Part shown: piece by piece, positions 8,205-15,280 of the stretch
How positions within the stretch are numbered: the first letter of the stretch is position 1
Layout of the letters: each line of letters opens with the position of its first letter
Origin: Pseudanabaena cinerea FACHB-1277
Lineage (GTDB): Bacteria; Cyanobacteriota; Cyanobacteriia; Pseudanabaenales; Pseudanabaenaceae
DNA: 53,948 nt
Direction of reading: 5' to 3'
NCBI RefSeq assembly: GCF_014696345.1
Contig: NZ_JACJPY010000024.1
Location: forward strand, 1-53,948
The notes under the pieces: generated by a model
What the model was told of the DNA's origin: nothing
The model's input: the letters and a program-made list of their open reading frames with translations, nothing else
Databases searched by the model: none
Program-made: the position numbers and the translations under genes

Positions 8205-8975
8205 TTAATCTTTTTTGAGTTTGCCCGAAATAATTTGTTTTAGTGCCAAATACATGAAAATAGGGTTGGTGCTAAGGTAGCGGAGCCATAACCGCTTTGG
8301 CTCCTGCCCAAGGCGAAACAGCCATGCTAGACCAGCATTCCGCATAAATTCGGGGGCTTGCTTCATGATCCCCGCATAAATCGGGAATACTGCACCTACA
8401 CCAATTAAAACCGCTTGCAGGCGATCGCGGTATAATGCCATCCATTTTTCCTGCTTAGGACAGCCCAACGCCACAAATACGATCCCTGCACCACTGTCAT
8501 TAATGGTTTGCACAAGTTCCAGATCCAGATCCTTAGAGATGGGCGCAAAAGGCGGTGCATACATCCCCGCAACCTTAAGATCGGGGAAATCTTGGGCGAG
8601 ATGTTGGTGTATTTTCGTTAATATTTCTGGCTCTGTTCCCAACAAAAAAATACTAATTTGTGCCGCCGATGCCTTCTGACAGCAGGCTAGAAAAAGCTCC
8701 ATGCCGCCCACGCGCTTGATGTAATCTAGTCCCATCAGGTTCAACATCCACACTAGGGGCATCCCTTCAGGAACAAGGAGATCGGCATTTTTGAGGATAT
8801 TGGCAAATTCAGGATCGCGCCAACCTTCCACCAGCATATGCACATTGGCAACACAGACCATTTTGTGATGTCGCCGCTCTGCCCATGAGGTTATTTGCTC
8901 AGTTTGTTGATCAAAGGTTGTAATATTTACGGGAATCTCAATTACATCCCTTGTACATAGATCACTTTGAAACAT
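8205..8975 (-). CDS. WecG/TagA/CpsF family glycosyltransferase (GT26)
   Basis: The 256-aa protein shows the GT26 pattern: the N-terminal half has VCVANVHMLVEG and DLLVPEGMPLVWMLN with the conserved Asp and Pro, then RVGGMELF, and later VFVALGCPKQEKWM and GVGAVFPIYAG. Family members (TagA, WecG) transfer N-acetylmannosamine or ManNAcA to lipid-linked GlcNAc for wall or exopolysaccharide linkage units. The acceptor here is unknown. The C-terminal basic segment (about residues 205-250, with LFRLGQEPKRLWLRYL) is the region that docks on membrane in TagA. The ATG at 8975 is the natural start. The gene lies downstream of the methyltransferase and polyketide synthase on the same strand. Confidence 0.9.
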   Translation of the reverse strand: MFQSDLCTRDVIEIPVNITTFDQQTEQITSWAERRHHKMVCVANVHMLVEGWRDPEFANILKNADLLVPEGMPLVWMLNLMGLDYIKRVGGMELFLACCQKASAAQISIFLLGTEPEILTKIHQHLAQDFPDLKVAGMYAPPFAPISKDLDLELVQTINDSGAGIVFVALGCPKQEKWMALYRDRLQAVLIGVGAVFPIYAGIMKQAPEFMRNAGLAWLFRLGQEPKRLWLRYLSTNPIFMYLALKQIISGKLKKD

Positions 8976-9036
8976 TTGAAAAACCTTAAATTAGTCAGTA
9001 AAGGAAAACTATAGACACAGCGAGTCCATTGTGCTT

Positions 9037-9771
9037 TCAATTTCTTGAGATCGTGCTTAATAGCCAGCGAAAAGCATAGCGCCAATTTAATGAAAATTCA
9101 GACAGAGCGGCATCCGTGGCAATCTTTGCTAAGTCGCTATGGGTAAATCCGCGCAGCACAGACAATGGCGCATCGTGACGCACCATCTGCACGGCTGGCA
9201 AAATGCGGGTGAGGGCATAGATACCATAGTAAGCAAGGGGATGACGATGGAGGTCATTGATCAAAATCCCTTGACTTGCCACACGCTGCATCGATCGCAC
9301 AATCTGGACAGCATTGTCATGGGCAAAGTGGTGCAAAAACATGGCGGCGATCGCCAAATCAAACTGATGATCGGCATAGGGTAAAGCCAAGGCATCGACA
9401 ACTTCTAATTTAATTTTTGTCAGTAATTCGGGGGCTAAGCGCTTTTGCAAGGTCGATTGAGCATAGGCAACAGTGACAGGATTGGCATCGATCGCTGTAA
9501 TTTCCACATCAATGGGGGGCGATTGTGCTGCTGCCCAACGCACAATATATTCAGGAAAGTCGCCAATGCCTGTACCAATATCGAGAATGCGAATGGTTTG
9601 ATTGGCATGGGATTTGAGGAATGGGGCGATCGCTGCCATCGTTGTGGCATAGCCACCAAGAAATTGATTGACGGGGCGTAATTGTTCGAGAGCTTCGGTA
9701 AGGCGATGATCTTGAATAGAAAAATCATCCATTAGTTCATCTTGATCGGTACGAATTTGGAATGAAGGCAT
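9037..9771 (-). CDS. Class I SAM-dependent methyltransferase, linked to type III PKS
   Basis: The 244-aa protein has a class I methyltransferase fold: motif I ILDIGTGIGDFPEYI (about residues 72-86), an acidic ribose-binding position in ITAIDANP, the motif VVDALALPYADHQFDLAI, then FLHHF. The C-terminal part, with NDLHRHPLAYYGIY and LRGFTHSDL, resembles methyltransferases found beside bacterial chalcone-synthase-like enzymes. Its 74-base distance from the polyketide synthase and shared strand suggest that it methylates the polyketide product. The substrate is inferred from context only. Start ATG at 9771. Confidence 0.82.
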   Translation of the reverse strand: MPSFQIRTDQDELMDDFSIQDHRLTEALEQLRPVNQFLGGYATTMAAIAPFLKSHANQTIRILDIGTGIGDFPEYIVRWAAAQSPPIDVEITAIDANPVTVAYAQSTLQKRLAPELLTKIKLEVVDALALPYADHQFDLAIAAMFLHHFAHDNAVQIVRSMQRVASQGILINDLHRHPLAYYGIYALTRILPAVQMVRHDAPLSVLRGFTHSDLAKIATDAALSEFSLNWRYAFRWLLSTISRN

Positions 9772-9844
9772 AGGTTTTTAGCACAAAAAGATTTGACAGA
9801 AAGAGTTGATAAAAAGAGTTGTTAATTGAGCAATGGCGGCTTTC

Positions 9845-10996
9845 TTAATTCAATATGGAAAATAAACAACTCTCAATTGATAGACCAGGACCAAAGGCGA
9901 TCGCTAACCCCCTATGAGATGATGAATTTGATGGATTAGCGAGGGAGCCTAATGGAGAATTACCATCTGCATCGCTGTTAAGAATACCTTTAAGAATACG
10001 TTTGAGAATAAATAAAATAGTTGGTGAGCTCATATTGCCATAATCTCGCAAAACCCCATAGGAGTCAGCTACTTGGCGATCACTAAGCTCAAAAACTGCT
10101 TGAATTTTATCCACGATGCGCCTTCCCCCTGGGTGAACTGCCCAAAAGTCTAAATCTGATAATTGGAGCTGATGGCGGTTTAACATGGATTCTACATAGT
10201 TAGGCAAATGGGCTGCCAAAACATGAGGAATTTGTGCCGACAGATTCATCAAAAAGCCTGTATTACCCACCGTCCAATTCATCAAATCAGGTGTATCTAC
10301 AATCCATTGACTATCCCCCCCTTGATAAACCAGCTTACCTTGAGCTTCAGTCTGCGCCATCAAGATGGCGGCGGCGGCTCCATCGGCAAAAATTGCATTG
10401 ATAATTGTATTCTCCAAACTATTAGCGACTTGAAAATGCAGGGTGCATAATTCCACACATACCAACAAGACCTTGGCATTGGCATCGCTCTGACAGATGG
10501 CATCGGCAATTCGCAGCCCATTGAATGCGGCATGACAACCCATGAAGCCGAGCATCGTTCTCGCGATCGTAGGTGACAGTCCCAAATGTTTGATCAAATA
10601 AAAATCAACCCCAGGCGCGGCGAACCCCGTACAGCTAACCACAATTAAATGGGTGATATGTTCAGGTTGCAGCTTTGCCTCTGCGATCGCCTGCTGTGCT
10701 GCTTGGCAAGATAACTTTGGTGCATAGAAATTATATTTTTGATTGCGCTCAAAGGTGCTGGGGGTAGGGGTTAGCGCCCAATTTGGCGGATAGAGTTCAA
10801 AACTGGCAAGTTCGCCGCCATAGTCGGGTAGGCAGGTATAGCGATAATCAATGCCAGAATTAGCATAGAGCGCAGGGATACGATTTTTGATAGATCCAGA
10901 TAGACCCTCGCTTTTGAGCATAAACGCTGCTGCTTGCGACTGAGTAAGGCAATAAGGCGGGTTAGCAGTGGCGATCGCTTCTAAAACTGTGTGCAT
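9845..10996 (-). CDS. Type III polyketide synthase (chalcone/stilbene synthase family)
   Basis: The 383-aa protein has the thiolase fold and the complete Cys-His-Asn triad of type III polyketide synthases: Cys154 in MLGFMGCHAAFNG, His288 in WAVHPGGRRIVD and Asn321 in DYGNMSSPT. Also present are VSCTGFAAPGVD and the closing GPGLSIE. These homodimeric enzymes extend an acyl-CoA starter with malonyl-CoA and cyclise the chain to alkylresorcinols, alkylpyrones or phloroglucinols without an acyl carrier protein. Starter and product cannot be read from the sequence. It is followed on the same strand by a methyltransferase, as in alkylresorcinol/pyrone loci, but no oxidoreductase or prenyltransferase is adjacent. 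Start ATG at 10996. Confidence 0.93.
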   Translation of the reverse strand: MHTVLEAIATANPPYCLTQSQAAAFMLKSEGLSGSIKNRIPALYANSGIDYRYTCLPDYGGELASFELYPPNWALTPTPSTFERNQKYNFYAPKLSCQAAQQAIAEAKLQPEHITHLIVVSCTGFAAPGVDFYLIKHLGLSPTIARTMLGFMGCHAAFNGLRIADAICQSDANAKVLLVCVELCTLHFQVANSLENTIINAIFADGAAAAILMAQTEAQGKLVYQGGDSQWIVDTPDLMNWTVGNTGFLMNLSAQIPHVLAAHLPNYVESMLNRHQLQLSDLDFWAVHPGGRRIVDKIQAVFELSDRQVADSYGVLRDYGNMSSPTILFILKRILKGILNSDADGNSPLGSLANPSNSSSHRGLAIAFGPGLSIESCLFSILN

Positions 10997-11192
10997 TAAA
11001 TTTTGGATAGGATGGGCTGCTGTAGGAGGCGATTTCCCGCCCTAACTTGCGGACGTTTGTAGTGAGGGCTAGGATAGATCGTCTTATTGCCGATTGGCAA
11101 TGTTTAGAGATTCTGATTCTAGCGTAGGGTCAATTCATGGGTTGACCTTACCTGTGGCTATTTTGCGGAAAAGTCCTAACCTTTATAAGAAA

Positions 11193-12239
11193 TCAAATCC
11201 TTAGTGATTGCGGATTAACACCTGCTTTAAGGGCGGCAAGCAAACCGATCGCTTCCCAATAGTTATCAGCTATTAGCCCCTTTAAACCCAACATTTCAGG
11301 GGTGACATTGAGGGTGGTTTGATTCTCCTTGACAAAAATATGATGCCCAAGGGATAGGGCATTGAGAGCCAGTAAACCTGCCCCTCCACAGGCACTGTAG
11401 GGAGTGACGATCGCGGCAATATCATCGGCGGTGATGTCATCGGGCTTAAATAAATGGCGATCGCGGATAATCTGCGGGGCGCGGCTTAAGCCCACTAAGA
11501 CGGAGGGCAGAAATGTATAGCCTAGCTCCTCCGCCGCCGCACGGGGAGACACCGTTGGATCGAGGGGTAAGGGTTGCAGCGCTGGGGCATGGGCGCAGGG
11601 AATGCCAAATTCACGGACGATCGCATGGCTAATCACGGCTTCTGCCCCTGCAAGAGCATCCACCCCCTTACCTTGGCGATAGTTTTGCAATGCCTCACGA
11701 TCGCCATCATCGGGAAATCTCGCCACAACGGCGATCGCCTGCACCTGAGCAACCTCAATCAACTTCGCCGCAGCGCGTAACAAACTATCGAGATTGGCGA
11801 TCGTTCCCCATGCCGCCCCCGAATCCCCCGAACGCAGCTCCACCCCAAGGGGCTGATCGGTAATCAATATATCCGCAATATTTAGACCTAATGTTGCTTG
11901 GGCGGCGGCGATCGCCTGACGATGGCGCAATTCCAAATCTGGCTCCATACCGCGATCGAAAATTACCCCAATACGATTAGACCGCATAGGGCGCAATCCC
12001 CAATCTCCCCTTGCCATACGATCAAGGGCATAGCCTTCGGTATATAAAATATTGGGCATAGACCAATATAAGCTTGCACCGTTTAAAACATTGGGGTGGG
12101 TAATTAGATGGTCTGCGATTGAGGCGATCGTCCTTGCCACAGGCAGCGCATCCCCCGCATAACCACCAATGGCGGCATTGATGCCTGTCGGCACTAGTAA
12201 CAAGACGTTAAAAGATAGCATAGGGACTTTAAAATTCAT
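11193..12239 (-). CDS. DUF3326 domain-containing protein
   Basis: The 348-aa protein matches the DUF3326 family, common in cyanobacteria and plant plastids. Visible features are LLLVPTGINAAIGGYAGDA near the N-terminus, VGLSRAPQII, and a late YSACGGAGLLALNALS loop. The Gly-rich loops suggest a nucleotide or cofactor site, but no function is established to my knowledge. The ATG at 12239 lies directly behind three 11-bp direct repeats. A start at Met7 (12221) would match the family N-terminus equally well. It is divergent from nadB, with a 168-base shared upstream region. Confidence 0.8.
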   Translation of the reverse strand: MNFKVPMLSFNVLLLVPTGINAAIGGYAGDALPVARTIASIADHLITHPNVLNGASLYWSMPNILYTEGYALDRMARGDWGLRPMRSNRIGVIFDRGMEPDLELRHRQAIAAAQATLGLNIADILITDQPLGVELRSGDSGAAWGTIANLDSLLRAAAKLIEVAQVQAIAVVARFPDDGDREALQNYRQGKGVDALAGAEAVISHAIVREFGIPCAHAPALQPLPLDPTVSPRAAAEELGYTFLPSVLVGLSRAPQIIRDRHLFKPDDITADDIAAIVTPYSACGGAGLLALNALSLGHHIFVKENQTTLNVTPEMLGLKGLIADNYWEAIGLLAALKAGVNPQSLRI

Positions 12240-12246
12240 GTTCGCT

Positions 12247-12279
12247 CAATTTACGCGCAATTTACGCGCAATTTACGCG
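12247..12279. repeat. Three 11-bp phased direct repeats in the DUF3326/nadB divergent region
   Basis: The unit CAATTTACGCG occurs three times in tandem (12247-12257, 12258-12268, 12269-12279) and begins 8 bases upstream of the DUF3326 start codon. A related TAATTTACGCG occurs at 39-49. The one-turn spacing would put equal faces of each copy on one side of the helix, as for a cooperative operator. Binding is inferred only. Confidence 0.8.
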
Positions 12280-12407
12280 CAAGTTATTATTTATTCTCTC
12301 GTTTGTTTGCCCACAGCGCATCCTATAAATAGATAGACTGCGGGATTTCCTACTCACATTTGTTAAAATTTATCGGCAATACTTAAAGCCTGAATACTGA
12401 CTAAAAA

Positions 12408-14045
12408 ATGCCACAACAATTTGATGCTCTGATCGTTGGCAGTGGTGCTGCTGGACTCTATACTGCCCTTTGCCTGACGGAACTAGCACCAAATTGGCGA
12501 ATTGCCCTAGTGACCAAAGATCAACTTTCCACATCTGCGAGTGATTGGGCGCAGGGAGGAATCGCTGCCGTCATTGCGGAAGAAGATACGCCCGAATATC
12601 ACGGCAAGGATACCTTGATTGCAGGGGCGGGGCTATGCGAACCGCAAGCCGTTGATATTTTGGTGCGATCAGCTCCCCGTCAAATTGCCAAACTAGTTGC
12701 TCTGGGCGTGGAATTTGATCGGACTGCCGAAGGCAAACTTGCCCTTACCCTAGAGGCTGCCCATTCCCAGAGGCGAGTGTTGCATTCCGCCGATACCACA
12801 GGACGGGCGCTAGTTTCTAAGCTAGCCGCCGCCGTTTTGCAAAGCCCACAAATTCAGGTACTGGTCAACACTCTTGTGTTGGATCTGTATCTAGAGCAAG
12901 GCAAATGTACAGGCATATTTTGTGCATCAACCCATAGCCCTGAAGTTTATTGCTTAGTTGCCCCCATAGTTGTACTTGCCACAGGCGGCGGCGCTCAAGT
13001 TTTTTCGCAAAATACAAATCCGATGTCAAGTACTGGTGATGGCGTGGCGATCGCTTGGCGAGCGGGGGCAACCATCCGCGATCTCGAATTTGTGCAGTTT
13101 CATCCCACCGCCTTAGCATTGCCCAATGCCCCCAGATTTTTGATCAGTGAAGCAGTGCGTGGCGAAGGGGCGCATTTGATCGATCATCGCGGCGATCGCT
13201 TTGCCTTTCAGTACCATCCTCAAGGGGAACTCGCCCCCAGAGATGTGGTCAGCCGTGCCATTTTCAAGCATTTACAAACCACCAAAGAGCCAACGGTCTT
13301 TCTAGACCTACAACCAATTCCCCGCGATCGCATCGCCTATCGTTTTCCCAATATCATTAAAATATGTCAAGATTGGCAGATTGATATCCTCTCCGCTCCC
13401 ATACCTGTCACCCCCGCCGCCCATTACTGCATGGGAGGCATTGTCACCGACTCCTATGGAGCCACCTCAATCGCAGGGCTATATGCAGTTGGCGAAACCG
13501 CCAGCACAGGCGTACATGGTGCAAACCGCCTAGCCAGCAACTCCCTATTAGAATGCTTTGTATTTGGCGAACGCCTAGCCCAAAAAGTCTGCCAATCCCC
13601 AATTACCAATCCCCAATCCCCAATTACGAATTACGAATTACGAATTACGAATTACCAATCCCCAATTACCAATCCCCAATTACCAATCCCCAATCCCCAA
13701 TCCCTAAAAACATTCGCTACCATAAAAGCCAACATTCAAAACCTCACTTGGCAAGCCGCAGGTATTTGTCGAACTCAGACCGAGCTAGAAAATGCCCTTA
13801 CGCAAATCAACCAGTGGCGATCGCAACTAGCGCAACTCCACCAATCATCACTCCCCGTGTCACGTATTAGTATCGAAACCCGAAACCTTGCCGACTATGC
13901 TTATCTACTAATGCGATCGGCGCTTTTCCGTACCGAAAGTCGCGGCGCTCATTATCGTCTAGACTGTCCAGAAAGAGATCGGCTATGGCAGGCACATACA
14001 ATTATTAAAAGTGAAGAAATATGTTTAATGCAACCGAACTCCTGA
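12408..14045 (+). CDS. nadB: L-aspartate oxidase, with an in-frame heptamer-repeat insertion
   Basis: The 545-aa flavoenzyme oxidises L-aspartate to iminoaspartate for NAD synthesis. The N-terminal FAD site ALIVGSGAAGLYTA, the SASDWAQGGIAAV segment, LEAAHSQRRVLHSADTTG, EFVQFHPTAL, and GVHGANRLASNSLLECFVFG are all present. The C-terminal helical domain contains RTESRGAHYRLD. Between the catalytic and C-terminal domains (about residues 396-432) lies a low-complexity insert of Pro, Asn, Ile, Thr, Gln and Ser encoded by 16 heptanucleotide units. The insert length keeps the frame, and the C-terminal domain after it looks intact. Loss or gain of one heptamer would truncate the enzyme. It overlaps the next gene by 25 bases. 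Confidence 0.94.
   Translation: MPQQFDALIVGSGAAGLYTALCLTELAPNWRIALVTKDQLSTSASDWAQGGIAAVIAEEDTPEYHGKDTLIAGAGLCEPQAVDILVRSAPRQIAKLVALGVEFDRTAEGKLALTLEAAHSQRRVLHSADTTGRALVSKLAAAVLQSPQIQVLVNTLVLDLYLEQGKCTGIFCASTHSPEVYCLVAPIVVLATGGGAQVFSQNTNPMSSTGDGVAIAWRAGATIRDLEFVQFHPTALALPNAPRFLISEAVRGEGAHLIDHRGDRFAFQYHPQGELAPRDVVSRAIFKHLQTTKEPTVFLDLQPIPRDRIAYRFPNIIKICQDWQIDILSAPIPVTPAAHYCMGGIVTDSYGATSIAGLYAVGETASTGVHGANRLASNSLLECFVFGERLAQKVCQSPITNPQSPITNYELRITNYQSPITNPQLPIPNPQSLKTFATIKANIQNLTWQAAGICRTQTELENALTQINQWRSQLAQLHQSSLPVSRISIETRNLADYAYLLMRSALFRTESRGAHYRLDCPERDRLWQAHTIIKSEEICLMQPNS
13592..13703 (+). repeat. STRR-type heptanucleotide array inside nadB
   Basis: Sixteen consecutive 7-base units of three related types occur here: CCAATCC, CCAATTA and CGAATTA. 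The order includes a run of four CGAATTA in the middle. CCAATCC is a rotation of CCCCAAT, which I recall as the STRR1 consensus described in cyanobacterial genomes. The array is translated as part of NadB. Confidence 0.92.
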
Positions 14046-14854
14046 TCAATAACTTTGTCGAACAACTCAAGATCGGCTATCGGCGCACCTATGGTGGATA
14101 TCTCCACGACTATGAAGATATCATTGCTTGGGCGGGCAATATGGCTCTGGAAAATATTGCTAATAGTGATGCGCTCTATCACAATGTTGAGCATACGATT
14201 TTGGTAACTCTAGTCGGTCAGGAGATCCTGCGCGGCAAACATATTCGCGAAGGGCGCGTCTCTGCTGATGATTGGCTGCATTACATTATTTCCCTCGTTT
14301 GTCACGATATTGGCTATGTTAAGGGCGTATGTCTGCAAGATGGCAATGGCAAATATGCCACAGGTATCGGTGATGGAATGGTAGAGCTGCCTGCGGGGGC
14401 TTCGGATGCAGGACTTACGCCTTACCATGTCGATCGCGCTAAGCTATTCGTCAATCAACGCTTTGCCAATCATTCCTTGATCAAGGCTGAAAAAATCTGC
14501 CGCAATATCGAACTTACCCGTTTCCCTGTGCCGAAGACGGGTGATCATCAAGATACGACCCACTTTGCAGGTTTGGTGCGATCGGCTGACCTGATTGGGC
14601 AACTGAGCGACCCACGCTATCTCAAAAAAATTGGCGCACTTTTCTATGAATTTGAAGAAACAGGGGTAAATGCGGCACTAGGCTATGCCCACCCTGGTGA
14701 TTTGCGCCGTAACTATCCTAAATTTTATTGGACAAGCGTATATCCCTATGTCAAGGATGCTCTGTATTACCTATCGCTGACGCAACAGGGACAAGAGATT
14801 GTCGCGCACCTCTACTCCAATGTATTTGTCATTGAGCATGAAAAAGCTGAGTGA
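14021..14854 (+). CDS. HD-domain metal-dependent phosphohydrolase
   Basis: The 277-aa protein carries an HD-type motif set: YHNVEHT (about residues 48-54) and the central HD pair in LVCHDIGYVKG (about residues 94-104), with a later SADLIGQ Asp. The family hydrolyses phosphate esters or cyclic nucleotides with two metal ions. The substrate cannot be predicted. The ATG at 14021 is inside the nadB 3' end (25-base overlap in another frame), suggesting translational coupling. No membrane segment or signal peptide is present. It resembles cyanobacterial conserved HD proteins of unknown substrate. Confidence 0.85.
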   Translation: MFNATELLINNFVEQLKIGYRRTYGGYLHDYEDIIAWAGNMALENIANSDALYHNVEHTILVTLVGQEILRGKHIREGRVSADDWLHYIISLVCHDIGYVKGVCLQDGNGKYATGIGDGMVELPAGASDAGLTPYHVDRAKLFVNQRFANHSLIKAEKICRNIELTRFPVPKTGDHQDTTHFAGLVRSADLIGQLSDPRYLKKIGALFYEFEETGVNAALGYAHPGDLRRNYPKFYWTSVYPYVKDALYYLSLTQQGQEIVAHLYSNVFVIEHEKAE

Positions 14855-15280
14855 ACAAAATCTAAGCAGCAAACCTATGATCATTACTGTGACAGTATTA
14901 CGTCCGATCAAGCCTGTTTGATGTTGTAAGAGCAATCAAAAAAAATTTGAGCATTCTGTTCCTATCTTGATTTATCTGGGAATAATAGGCTAGGCTGTTT
15001 TGTATGCTCCTTATAGATGCAGTAAGCGGACATCTTAAAGGGAGCTATGTAGATTGATCACGTCCTAGCTGGGGCTTTGAGCTTTTGTGGTTTAAGTCCA
15101 AGAATCCAAAGGTTTGATGGGTGACTGCTATCAATGCCATCCGATCGCTTTTTTTGGGGAAAAGAAGCAACGACCTGTTTGGATTTAAGTTTTCCCTATG
15201 ACTATTTTCGCACAGATGTAACTATTTCTTTCGTTTCAAGAAGGAAATAAATTTTTTTTATGAGGAGTAGCTAATAATAT
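14855..15280. other. Long leader upstream of the surface-protein cluster
   Basis: These 426 bases contain no gene. They probably hold the promoter and 5' untranslated region of the cluster starting at 15281. A GAGGAG at 15262-15267 precedes the start codon. There is a short stem GATGG/CCATC around 15116-15142. I could not match it to a known riboswitch. Confidence 0.5.

Noticed and set aside
13592-13703. CRISPR-like array in nadB and at 20614-20807
   Set aside because: Units are 7 bases without spacers and are translated. These are short tandem repeats, not repeats with unique spacers, and no cas genes are present.
14855-15280. Riboswitch (cyclic-di-GMP type) in the leader of the surface cluster
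   Set aside because: Only a short stem GATGG/CCATC was found; the conserved cores of known classes are absent.
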